30,812 nt of DNA from Chara braunii (lineage: Eukaryota; Streptophyta; Charophyceae; Charales; Characeae). A program made the translations under genes and the position numbers. The notes beneath the pieces were generated by a model. It was not told the origin of the DNA. It made no database searches and worked only from the letters and a program-made list of their open reading frames with translations. The stretch spans positions 689,115 through 719,926 of the forward strand of contig BFEA01000134.1 of NCBI GenBank assembly GCA_003427395.1, read 5' to 3'. Below, in pieces: positions 8,723-19,026 of the stretch (positions are counted from its first letter, which is position 1; each line of letters begins with the position of its first letter).

Positions 8723-10680
8723 GGCCCTAAAAAGGTCAAGTCCACAGCCCAGTAAATCCAAGATACCAATACCACACTTCGAGAATTTAAAACCCTCGAT
8801 TTTTGGACCGGCAGACCTTCATCAGTTTTTAAAACAACAACTAAGAAAAGCAATTTTCGAAAGAAATTAAAAACAACGTACCATCAAAAAACTGTCAAGA
8901 GTTACAACTTCGATAGACAAAATTATCAACTAATTTGATTAACAAACCTAAAAATCAGGTTAGAACGGAGACATGAACCCAGGTTGGTGTGGGTCCTGTG
9001 GGGGCGCGGCGCGACCGGGAGCACCGCGCCGCTCCGCTATCGACATGGGACGGTTCCCCCATGCAACTCTGCACGGTCTCACCTGGTACTGTTCGCGTGT
9101 GGCAAATGACGTGTTGCCATGTTGACTGTTGATTGCTCTCACTTGCTGAATGACGATGGGGCATGCCGACTACTGACGCCCTGACGAAGATAAGGGGCGG
9201 GAGAGGGGTTGACTTAGATTGGTGAGGGTTGGGTGGAAGAGCAATAGGTGGGGAGATATCGCGACGGTGCTAGGGAGGCGGTTGGCATGATTTTGGGTGG
9301 TGAGCCAGCGAAGAGAGGAGTAGTGTCATGAAGAAGTTTTGATTGGTTGTTCTTTGGCGTCTACTCTCTCCTTCTTCTATAGTGCCTGCTGTCGACGGCA
9401 TCCCCATGTCGCCCATCTGATGTCAGAGTCTTCTATGAGCTCTCGTCAGCAAGTTTGACGATATTGCTCATGACACAACCACATCAATGGATGCTGATGA
9501 GGTTGTGGTCCGTAGGCTCAAGGGGCTGATTTGCTGGGGGGGGTGATTTGTGTTGGAGTTGTCTTGTAGAAGCAGTCAGCCACCCAAGGGATGGTTGTTC
9601 CGCCTGGCAATGGAGCGGGGGTCTTGGCTTGGACGATGATGGGCGGCTTAGGGTTTTGGTTTTAGAGCGAAGGGAACACAATAATTTTGTCATCTGTAGT
9701 AGAGAACTCTTCAACTAAGATGGGAGAGGAGTAAGGGGATCGAAGATAGTTGGTAAGTGCATAATAAGCGGCCTAACAGCTTGTGGGGGGAGGAAAGGGT
9801 TATGGCGCAGACTCATCAACCCCGAAGTCATAAGGATGGAAAAGAGGCATGATGAGGAGGGTTAAGAGTGGTTTCGTCTCCACGATCCTAGGCGGCGAAA
9901 GGAATGAAGACGAGCAACATGCAATATCTTACCTTTCAAGCTGGACTTCGTATTCATGGTTTGTTGGTTGAGACACACTGCTTTCATCGCCAAGGGTCGC
10001 ATGTAGTATTAGAATCCTATCCATGGGGAGAGGAATGCTCCCTCACGATTTTCTTCTTACCCTCTCTCCCCTGATTTCTTTAGTTTGTGCCTCAGATGCC
10101 TAATTGTGTTTGCATGTAAAATCCTTGTTTGATTTCCTATATAAGTTTTGGAATTTGATCCTCATAACCATTTTCTGGATCACTCCTTATTCTTGATTTT
10201 GAAAATCGGAATTTAATTCCAATACGTCAAAAACCCGTGCTCTGATTTCCTACCCTTGATATCAATCACATATCAACTATAACTTCGAGTGTGTTTTCCC
10301 TCCTAACTAAATTCATCATTACACGATTCTCAAACCGTGGTTTGAGAATCTGATTCGAAAATCCCTTTGGATATCCAAATCTAAAAGTCATTGTATATGT
10401 CAAACTCTTAATTTGGAAAGTGTTTCCCTATTTTGAAAATCGAAATACTTCGTATTCTGTTTTTCGTATTCTTCAGTTTCTTAATACTGATACTCAGAAA
10501 TCAGATTTCAATTTCTAATCTCTAGAACTTTATTCTCAATAGTGACTCTAACCCAGTTTTAAATTTGGATTGCATGAAGTTTACCTCCCCTCATGAGTTA
10601 GTTCTGGTTTAGGGTAGGCTGGTGAAGGTTCTGATCAATATCTGAGGTATGGGTAGGGCTGACAAGTTTCGGTTGGTGGA
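8723..10680. other. interior of the foldback-like element, no gene
   Basis: No coding region was recognised on either strand over about 2 kb. The stretch includes a GC-rich part (8,990-9,080) and an AT-rich part from about 10,080. A 17-mer AGGTTAGAACGGAGACA at 8,957-8,973 recurs at 12,289-12,305 in direct orientation, immediately outside the right end of the structure. Confidence 0.55.
10325..10350. repeat. 26-nt perfect inverted repeat
   Basis: A 12-nt arm (GATTCTCAAACC) and its exact complement are separated by GT only. It could form a short hairpin or be a dyad protein-binding site; it lies in an AT-rich non-coding stretch. Confidence 0.8.
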
Positions 10681-10840
10681 TCACTTTCGGTTTTCTTCTG
10701 CGAACTATGTGGTGGAGGAGGTCGGTTTGTCGCAAGAGGAAGTCGAGGGTTGTCTGCTTTCACTTTTCTTCATCTCGTGAACTATGGGTGGAAGAGGTCG
10801 GCTTGTCACGGGATGCAGTGAGTAAGGGGGTTTAAATTAC

Positions 10841-11049
10841 CATTTTGTCAAAATGGACATTTTTTATTTTTTGAATGAAATTGAAACTGAGTTTTTTGGA
10901 CGAAAACTCATCAAAATTTGTTGTTCCTGAGGGTCCACCGTTTTACAAACGCCGCACCCTCAGAAACAACAAATTTTGACGAGTTTTCGGCCAAAAAACT
11001 CGGTTTCAATTTTGTTCAAAAAATAAAAGATGTCTATTTTGACGAAATG
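10841..11049. mobile_element. 209-bp near-perfect hairpin (MITE-like)
   Basis: Two gap-free 94-nt arms (10,841-10,934 and 10,956-11,049) are complementary at 85 of 94 positions, around a 21-nt loop. Pairing ends sharply at both sides. This is either a palindromic MITE or a hairpin locus able to yield small RNAs. Outside the arms I see no clear target-site duplication. The short + open frame at 10,918-11,157 crosses the hairpin and is not a gene. Confidence 0.75.
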
Positions 11050-11159
11050 ACAGTTTTTAGAAAGAGTGTGGGTGGGGATCAGTTGTCTTTTACCTGCCTA
11101 CGGAACAGGTGTGAGACTGAAGTGGAGAAGGAAAGTTTTTTCTTTTTTGATTGGTAACA

Positions 11160-11382
11160 TTGCGTCCTGCTGGTGAGGAGGGCTACAGTCTTCCCCCGAA
11201 TACAACGTACGGTCATTATTGTCGAATTCGGTACATATATAAGTCTAATTTCAGCTATAATGATTGTGCGTTGTATTCGGGGGAAGACTGTAGCTGGCAG
11301 GATTGGATTACGACACAACTGCAGTTGAGATGGTGGCTTGGATGTTATAAGTCTGCGCCGGAAGGTGGTAAGGGGATGGGAG
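11160..11382 (+). repeat. subterminal repeat module, copy 1 (interrupted by a MITE)
   Basis: This is the most diverged copy of the module also seen at 11,752-11,887 and 11,913-12,065, and inverted at 7,806-7,960. It is interrupted by a 105-bp insertion at the TA of the GGTTAGCTGG-like site. Confidence 0.6.
11186..11290. mobile_element. 105-bp MITE with TA target duplication (Tc1/mariner-type)
   Basis: Terminal inverted repeats of 34 nt (11,186-11,219 and 11,257-11,290) match at 31/34, the outer 22 perfectly, beginning CAGTCTTCCCCC. TA dinucleotides flank both ends (11,184-11,185 and 11,291-11,292). Sister copies of the host module at about 11,780 show the unfilled site with a single TA, so insertion with TA duplication is directly supported. 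TIRs beginning CAGT with TA duplication fit the Tc1/mariner (including pogo/Tigger) superfamily. The element is far too short to code for a transposase. Confidence 0.8.
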
Positions 11383-11637
11383 GTTAGGCTGTTGCACCTG
11401 TTTTGCGATGGAGTGAACTAGTTCTTCCTCCTTCTTCGAACTACGTGGTGGAGGAGGTCGGTCTGTCGTAGGAAGAGGAAAAATTGAAGTTTGTTTTTCA
11501 TCGCTATGGGATTCTGGTGAGGTCGTTGGTCTATTTTTCTTCTCCTCCGAACTATGTGGTGGAGGAGGTTGGCTTGTCCGGAGATGAAGAAGAGTAGGGG
11601 TGAAAGGAAATGGGAGGAGGGCTGACTGTTTTCTTTT

Positions 11638-12266
11638 TGCCAAAGCCGGATAATGGCCCCGGTATCTCAAACCTTCAAAATTCTATTCAGTTGCTTCTGG
11701 CTATTATATTCATAGATCTGCGGTCAGAACGACGTTGGTTGGTGTTGGAAGTAGATGGCGGGATATCAAGCGTCCTACCAGTGAGGGGGTTAGCTGGTAG
11801 GATGGAAATAGGGCACAACAGCAGTGGAGATGGTGGCTCTGCTGCAGCAAGTCTTGCCGGAGTGAGGTAAAGAGGATGGATGGGGGTTTCTCAGACGTTT
11901 TCTGAAACTTTGCCTAGGTGAGTGGGAGAAGATGGCTGGATATCAAGCGTCCTACTAGTGAGGGGGCCAGCTGGTAGGATGGTAATAGGGTACAGCAGCA
12001 ACAGAGATGGTGGCTTTGCTGCAGTAAGACTTGCCGGAGTGAGATAAAGAGGATGGAGGGGGGTAAGAGTCTTTTCCTGATTTCTCGCCTATTTTCGGTA
12101 GCTTGTTTGTATTTCTTAATCTAGCTCTTAGCCTAAGATGGGTAGTGACCCCGGTACCGCAAGCTTTCAAAATTCCTTCAAAATTCTATGTAAATTTCCA
12201 CATGGGACGCTCGGCCCGGTTCCCAGCACGTGCTGCTCCCCATGAATAGATCGGAGTTTTGTTCCC
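11638..12266 (-). repeat. right inverted arm with duplicated subterminal modules
   Basis: Contains modules at 11,752-11,887 and 11,913-12,065 (direct copies of each other), a repeated segment with CCCCGGTA followed by TTTCAAAATTC (about 11,656-11,695 and 12,150-12,188), and the terminal 55-bp block 12,202-12,256. Read on the - strand, the order terminal block, then inner module, matches the left arm. Confidence 0.65.
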
Positions 12267-12288
12267 AAAAAAAAAAAATGAAAAAAAA

Positions 12289-13870
12289 AGGTTAGAACGG
12301 AGACAAGAATCAAGAAAATCCACTTAGAGGATGAAATTTCGAAGTAGATTGAGATCAAAGCAAACTCTGATTGGTGGAACTGCAGGACAACCAGAGTACA
12401 TCAAGGAGAGAGAGAGGCGCCTAACGCACGCGCATCGACTCCCGAGGTCCTTGCGCGCGTCCACGTCACAGGTTGACGTGCCATCACGCCAGCCATAGGA
12501 CTTGCTGTTTAGACCAGAGTTCCTCTTCTTTGTGTCTGACGCATCCTATGACCCGCATCGATACTCCATAGCCATTGTGACAAAACGGCTTATCACATGT
12601 TGACTTTGACTAAGTCAGCGTGTATTGAGTAAGTGGAGAAGGCCCCTGGAAAATAAAAGTGTGTGAAGGACGGATTTCTTATCATCAGCGTTCATCATCC
12701 CTTACGCGCGTCCACGTCACAGGTTGATGTGACATCACGCCAGCCATAGGACTCGCCCAGTAGACCAGAGTTCCTCTTCTCTATGTCTGGCGCATCCTAT
12801 GACCAGCATCGATACTCCATAGCCATTGTGAGTGGTATCATGGCAAAACGGTCTTTCATATGCTGATTTTGACTAAGTCAATGTGTATGAAGCAAGCGGA
12901 GAAGGCCCTTGGAAAAGGAAATGGTGTGAAGGACGGGTTTCTTCTCATCAGCGTTCATCATCGGCATCTTCGGAAAAGTCACCAAGGCCTCCTCTACACA
13001 TGATACTCATCGATATGTCGGTAACTATTTAATATAGATCTTAGTGGAACCCTAACTCGGTTCTCATTAGTTGCAATTACTACAGACCCCGTCTTACGGA
13101 AATAGTTCAATCGCCTCCCTCTAAGTGCATCTGGATGATCTAGTCACGAACTCTCTTCCTCCTCTTTCTATTTTCATTACTCATTTCATTTTTTACCTCC
13201 ATCCTGCTAAGTAACTTGAATAACAGGTTTATCTTCCTCTCTCTCGACATCATTATTTATTTTCATAATAGGGCATAAATTATCACGATCCTTTCCAGTC
13301 ATTGCCGAATAGCCTAGCCTTATGCACATTACGCATCCATAATTCATCCTCATCTCCCTCCATCTTCCTCCATACTGGCTTTCCGTGCGTCGCGAACCAT
13401 CTCATTAAAATCGTAGCAGCACTCTCACCATTCCTCATCTTTCAGGGTTATAACTAAGAAGGTAGGAAGCCGGAAAGTCTATTAGAGTGCGGTAGGATTA
13501 AAAGGTTGGGGACCATAAGTAGGAGGACAAGTGCATGATACCGCGGAGGTCCCTCCACAACGGAAGGAGATGAGGAAGTGATCAACAATGTTGAATACAT
13601 CACAAGTGGTATGAAGAAGACGATCATACAAAGTCAACCTCCTTTTGCAATGGTATGTACTCCCTAACCTACTCCTCGCACCTCCTTTGACTTCCCCTTC
13701 CTTGTACCCTTTGACCTCCCCTACACCCTTGAAGCCAAGCCATACCAATAATAATTCAGATATTATTCACGCATTTATCAATATAATATTAAAATATTAT
13801 AATTTAAGCAAAGAACTTTGGTAGTTCTTCAGTAGGGTACGAGTGTCCTAATTTATTTTTCATCAACAGA
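12289..13870 (+). other. non-coding region before the LINE (possible LINE 5' UTR)
   Basis: No gene was recognised. It begins with the 17-mer also found at 8,957 and contains the ~255-bp tandem duplication. It turns AT-rich near 13,740-13,860, including a 20-nt AT dyad at about 13,781-13,800. It precedes the first LINE ORF1 codon and may be its 5' UTR or promoter; no element boundary was found. Confidence 0.4.
12454..12970 (+). repeat. tandem duplication, two ~255-bp units
   Basis: The unit starting CGCGCGTCCACGTCACAGG at 12,454 recurs at 12,705. The unit ends recur at 12,688 and 12,951, so copy two is about 12 bp longer. Each copy begins with a dyad, CACGTCA spaced by four bases from TGACGTG (TGATGTG in copy two), resembling paired bZIP (TGACG-type) sites. 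TTGACTTTGACTAAGTCA-like sequence lies further in. Tandem monomers in front of a LINE can act as promoters, as in mouse L1; that role here is inference. Confidence 0.8.
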
Positions 13871-15990
13871 ATGAAACTGAGTTTCAAAACGATGAAGGGG
13901 TCTGGCTCATTGCTCTTCTACCTAGGAGCAATGAGACACGCAATGTTCAAACAAATGGGTGCTAGTCCGTACGCGAGACCAGGATTTTCATCGCTCACAA
14001 CCCGTGGCAATGGAGGTCTCTCAGGATCTCTGATGGGGAAAGGAAGGAATTTCATCTCATCACAAGGGTCGATCCTTAATGGCTAGGTGCCTAATCCTAC
14101 ACTACTCACACTGGGGAAGGAAACAATGTCACATCCTTCTCATCAAATGAATAAAGAAGAGAGTTCAACTATCCCCGCCTCCCTCCTCTTTTCATCAGAG
14201 TTCCCAGCTCTTGCCTCATCACAAAGGACAACCCTCAACTCTCATTTATCTCATCCTGCCCTGCTCTCAAAAGAAAAGGAGGCACTGCCACAGTCTGCTC
14301 TTCAACTAAACCAGACACTCATCACAACTGGTTCTGCCTCCTTCTTTTCTTCGTCGGATTTTCCGCCCCTGCAGTCAGATACTAATAAAACAGACCGGTC
14401 GTCGACCAATGACTCTGAAACGACAGACTTGGTTATGCAGGATATTAATGGAGGGAACGAAATTCAAGATGACGAAATCCTGACGGAGGAGGAAAAGATA
14501 TAGGAAGCATCACACTCCCCCCAACAGGCCCAGGCGAGTAGTACAGTAAGGAAGACAACCCAGCAACAGGCGAGCAACACAGCGGGAAAGGCAGATCATC
14601 AACCATCTTGGGTGCAAAAAGTAAGGGAATCCTTGCAGGATAAATCTCTGACCATCTACAGACCATCAATAGACCCAGTTAGGGAAACCCCTGCAGAGGA
14701 ACTGAAAGTTCCTCTCAGGAATGTATCCTCTGCCAGAGCCTATTTCCTGTCTCTGTTCCTCCTCCCCTCAGAGCAATTGGTAATTGAACAAGGGGGAAGG
14801 AAAACACTGATGAAAGCATATCCACCAGAAAAATTACCCCAGCGTGACCTGATTTATACTAAACACGCATCTAACTGGATATTTTATGACGATGCAGCAT
14901 ACCGATCGGTGAATGACAAGATTAAATACATCTGCAAAAGATTAGAATCACTGAGAGAAGGGTCGGATGGGGTAACTGAATTTTTTCTAATTCAGCCTAT
15001 TACACCCGCGGTATTCACGATCCCGAGTCTATTTGATAAGGATAAGGTAAAGATGGATGCATGGAAAAAATTAATCTGGGACCGCTTAGAAGTAAGAATA
15101 TATCCTTGGTTGCCTAAGAAAGTGGGTCTAGAAGAACTAAGGGAACAGATGATGAAGGATTACTATTGGGTAGAATTAAGGCACATCCCAATTGAAATCC
15201 AGGCTGCATTCATTCACCACTTTGCCCAGCAGTATCGAATAGTAGACTTTATTAATCCTCTGCCCTCTTATGTTGCTAAGAGGGACAATTATCTGATGAT
15301 AGCCCTCAATCTCCCAAACGATCAAGTCTTCTCGCTTGATGACGTCGTCCCATTCAAAATGAGAGGTCGAGTTTACCACATTTATACTGTGCATAAGTTC
15401 AGGCCTTGGTGTTTCAAATGCAAGGCCTATGGACATCTCCACACAGATTACACTTATTCCCACCACCCCCAGCATGCAGTGCACCCACATCCGACACTTA
15501 AAAAAGATCCACAAAGACCCCACAGATGGGTCCCAGTAGGAGCAGGGCATGAAGGATGGGTTTATAGGGATGATGTGAACCCTGCAGGGCAGCAAGTCGG
15601 ATGGGTATGGGAAGGAAGGAGTGACCTGCATAAGACCCCCCGCCCCCCAGCAGACTGGCTTCCTCCCCCTCAGTCGCCTCTCCCGATGCACAGTCACTCA
15701 AATAAATATGGATTTTCCTCTAAAATTGCAAATGGGCGAATAAAGAAGACAGGGAACAAGGAGCGGAGTACTCAGAATATGGGGATTGGGACAGAGAACA
15801 AGGAGCAGAGTACTCAGAATATGGGGATTGCGAATAACCCGCAAACAGAGTCTGCAGAAATAGACAAGGGAGGTGCGAGGGATAATCTCCAGAAACAGAA
15901 GTCTCCTGTCCCCTCTCCTGCACCATCTGGGACAAGACCCTCACTGACCCCAAAGCAACAGACTACATTGCCAAAAATGGCACAATCTCA
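13871..15990 (+). pseudogene. LINE ORF1, N-terminal and nucleic-acid-binding part
   Basis: One frame runs from ATG 13,871 to 16,039 with only two internal stops (TAG 14,084-14,086 and 14,501-14,503). The N-terminal part is Ser/Thr-rich with two similar motifs (SEFPAL, SDFPPL). A folded region of about 200 residues (about 14,720-15,400), with LFLLPSE, W-x-F and LPSYVAKRDN, looks like the DUF4283-type domain of plant LINE ORF1. It ends with a zinc knuckle (15,410-15,451) in which the last Cys is Tyr (TAC). A 42-bp in-frame tandem duplication lies at 15,754-15,837. ORF1 proteins bind LINE RNA and act as chaperones in the RNP. Confidence 0.75.
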
Positions 15991-18085
15991 TAATGGCGGG
16001 TGGTTAAAAGGAAAGATGCTAATCAGCACAATGGGATGAAAATCACATCCAGTCATGATAGTATTGAAAAGACTCAGGTGGACTTGACCTCCCAAAGTAT
16101 GGATTATGAAAATAGCACGGAAGCGGAGAAGGGGAAAGAAAGGATCTCAGAAAAAGGAACACTCAATGCAGATACTGACTCAATCCCTATGGACTTAGAT
16201 CCTTTCAAGGCATGTGTTCCGCCCCCTCTGCTCAATCCTACCATAGATAATCCGTCTGCGGTCATAACAGAGCTTGAAACAACTGTCTCCAAAATTGCGG
16301 ACTGCCTTTTATATAACTTAAAAGAAAAACATCCGACATTGGCAACTCATCATTGGGCTCAAATTTTCAATGAATTAGTAATGCTATTACAAAGCAGTGA
16401 AAGTTTGATTTCTTTTATGAGACAAGGGCGTACTAGAAGTATCACGTGGGAAGACATCAACTTAAAGCTCCTTTCAATTGTTTCCTCCAAATTCAAGTTC
16501 ACAGACATTGGAGGAACTCAGCCACTACCAAATACACACAATCGTTTCCTTCCCTTGCTCTCTTTAGAAGATGAATCTCAACAACAAAAAAAGTTACAGA
16601 GGCAAAATGGTAATTCAGAAAAGGTGCGGATGATTTTACAGCAGAAGGAGCCACAGAAAGTAAATCAATAGGACGAGCTTCAAGTAGAAAAGCAGCTGGT
16701 TTTGAGGCCAGTATTGAGTACTCCTTCCAAAAATAGCCATAGGAATCAACATATTGGGACAAATGTAACAGGTTCCTCTTACCCAATCCACTCAAAGTCC
16801 CCCCATACAAGGGAGATGGATCCAGATGTCCGGGGAAAGGATCACCGAAATACAGATCAATCACAAAAGCAGTATTTTCTTAGCACAACCGGGAAAAGTG
16901 CCCTGACGTGCTTCAGAGAAATAATTTCTGATATCACGGGCGATAATTTTTTTTTTTTTATTATTCGTCAACACCATACCACTGCTCAAGAAAAACATCC
17001 TCACAAATTATTAGAATGGGACCCTGGGTCCGAGAGCTCACATTTAGTTCTCTCATCTCCCACTTCCCATTCACAACTGTTTGTAGCCAACCTCAATCTT
17101 GGATCTGAATTGTTAAAAACAACAGTGAACGCAGTCTGTGAAGCGGAACTACCCACACCGATAGTCAACCCACTTTCATATTCTGTCTCCGAAACTGAAT
17201 TGCCCACAGCAACAAGGGAAACGACCTGTGGTCCCGTACTATCTATTGCAATCTCAGTAATTCCTGAGGAAAGTGGGAAACAAGAGAATAATTCAGAAAA
17301 TGATACTGCCCGGTCCTTTGATGGATGCTCTCAACAATCACAAGTTCACAACAGTGTTCACAGTAGACAGGAGAACATGGAGAATAGACATCAAGAAATT
17401 GTTCTTTACGATACCTCCCGAATTAAAGAGGTTCAAAAGACGATGCAAACGAAACACCAGAGTTTACACGTAGTGGACCTTACTGAAGACCTTCCGGGAA
17501 ACCAACAGCAGGACACCACTGAGGTGCCCCCCTCTCCTCTTCCTCCACTGACCCTAGAAGTTGAACTTACCTTCAAAAGGCAAAGGTTAAAGCATCACCT
17601 GGCGAAGGGCCAGGGGTTACTATTTCCTGAAAAAAAGAGGGATTCTCGTTTTGCCAGTGAGGCGAAAAGATGGAATATGGGAAGTAAGATTATTTGTTCC
17701 TCAGGAAACATTCTACTGAGAGGTAACTATATTGGGAACCTCATTCCCCTCCATATCTCTATATACTGAGGATGGTAGTATGGCAGGTGAGCCTCTTATC
17801 AGACAGGAAGTACTCAAATTTATTAAATTTGCCCTCCCCCCTGGAAATACCGCGTCCTTAACCATAACGACAGGAGAATAACGTTTGGCAGAATGAGATG
17901 TGTTCCTTCAATACGAGATAGGTAAACAGACCAATCTTAAATGGCTCAATCAGGATCTCCTCATGGAATTACAACTGATGAAAGTCAAGGCAAGTAGCTT
18001 CTGGTCCGAAACAGATGTAGGAACACTTTTGGTACGCCTTCTAAGTCAACGAGTTTGGCACCTGGGGGCACGTTGAATTTGGGTC
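15991..18085 (+). pseudogene. LINE ORF1, C-terminal extension
   Basis: After a shift in the 15,900-15,990 interval, a second frame reads to 17,769 with a TAA at 15,991-15,993 and TAG at 16,669-16,671. A further shift near 17,765 continues to about 18,066-18,085 through TAA, TGA and TGA stops. The product is Ser/Gln/Glu-rich with helical blocks (16,270-16,500 and 17,780-18,060). No known domain was recognised. It could be the C-terminal half of a very long ORF1 or a separate small protein gene; continuity of base usage and stop pattern favours the first. Confidence 0.5.
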
Positions 18086-18171
18086 AGTGGTTAATATCTG
18101 AAAATAACTCAACCAACTAAATTATTAGCTACATTATTAATTGATCTATTCTGTTATATAGCTTTCATTTT

Positions 18172-19026
18172 ATGATGGATAAGTATCATTTAATTGACAC
18201 CCTATATAATAAGGATAGAGCATTTAAAGCTACCAAAAAGCAAGCAAACTTAGACCTAAGGTCCCTCAACGTTAATGGTCTGGCCTCTGCAAAGTTCGAA
18301 AAGAAGCAGACCATCTTCAATCAACTTAAAGGAATAGGTGGAAAGGAATGGCCTGATGTGATCTGTATTCAGGAAACCCACCTGATGAACACGATCGACC
18401 CATAATTACTACTATAAACAGATATGGCCTCATACAGCGTTCCGGGCTCACGCACCTTATCCAGGGAGTGCTGGAGTGGCAATATGGATTCCACCTGGAT
18501 CCAAAGTTGACCCTGTTTACTGGGAGGTCGATAAGGAAGAAGGCAGATGGGCCTACATATTGCTATGTTAGACATGGAGATTGTAGTAGTCTTATGTGTG
18601 TATGGGTCAAATGAAGCAGGAAATCGTCAACGTTTTTTGGGGTCTCTCATTCCCGAACTCCCTATTGGTATCCCAGTGATCATTGCAGGGGACGTTAACG
18701 CTGCCCCAGATCGATCCTTGGATCGATGGCGCATTCCAGACCCATGCCCGGATTATATAGCAGCTGATGAAGCAATGGTGACTAATCTTACTCAATCCTT
18801 TAATCTTTTTGATTCATTTAGAACACTAAACCTCACATTGCGTACCTTCTCATGTTTTAGGAAAAACCAGTCAAGAGCAATTTCCAAATCACGGATTGAT
18901 CTGATTCTCCTATCAGAAGGGCTGGAAGGAGTTGTGCAAACAGCTGAATTCTTTCCTAAAAATCTTCTACCAGGTCTTAGACCATCCCATGTGCATAATC
19001 CTTCTTTCGTTCTCCAAAAAAACTGA
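18172..19026 (+). pseudogene. LINE ORF2 endonuclease (APE/EEP type)
   Basis: The endonuclease nicks target DNA for target-primed reverse transcription. Motifs in order: SLNVNGL (metal-site Asn), CIQETHL (catalytic Glu) at about 18,367, GDVNAAPD (Asp/Asn pair) at about 18,690, and SRIDLIL at about 18,892. The usual C-terminal S-D-H before N-P reads S-H-V-H-N-P, so the Asp of the catalytic Asp-His pair appears lost. The frame moves from 1 to 2 at about 18,395, back to 1 at about 18,550, then to 2 at about 19,015, where an A7 run is a likely slip site. Confidence 0.8.

Larger units (their letters stand above)
10701..11579 (+). repeat. dispersed 32-bp motif, four copies
   Basis: A motif of the form GAACTAYGTGGTGGAGGAGG followed by TYGGYYTGTC occurs at 10,701-10,732, about 10,778-10,808 (degenerate), 11,437-11,468 and 11,548-11,579. 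Spacing is irregular and all copies share orientation. It is part of the repeat-rich right half of the foldback-like element. Confidence 0.75.
7531..12266. mobile_element. foldback-like / long-TIR non-autonomous element
   Basis: The outer 55 bp (7,539-7,593) recurs inverted at 12,202-12,256 with three mismatches and includes the palindrome CAGCACGTGCTG. A second inverted block (about 7,806-7,960) matches 11,913-12,065. A shorter inverted match links 7,618-7,644 to 11,638-11,661. T-rich on the left and A-rich on the right, homopolymers abut the ends. The interior carries tandem repeats, hairpins and no transposase-like frame. Long complex inverted termini with internal repeats are typical of foldback and some Mutator-like non-autonomous elements. 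Alternatively, two copies of one repeat family inserted in opposite orientation. No convincing target duplication was found. Confidence 0.55.
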
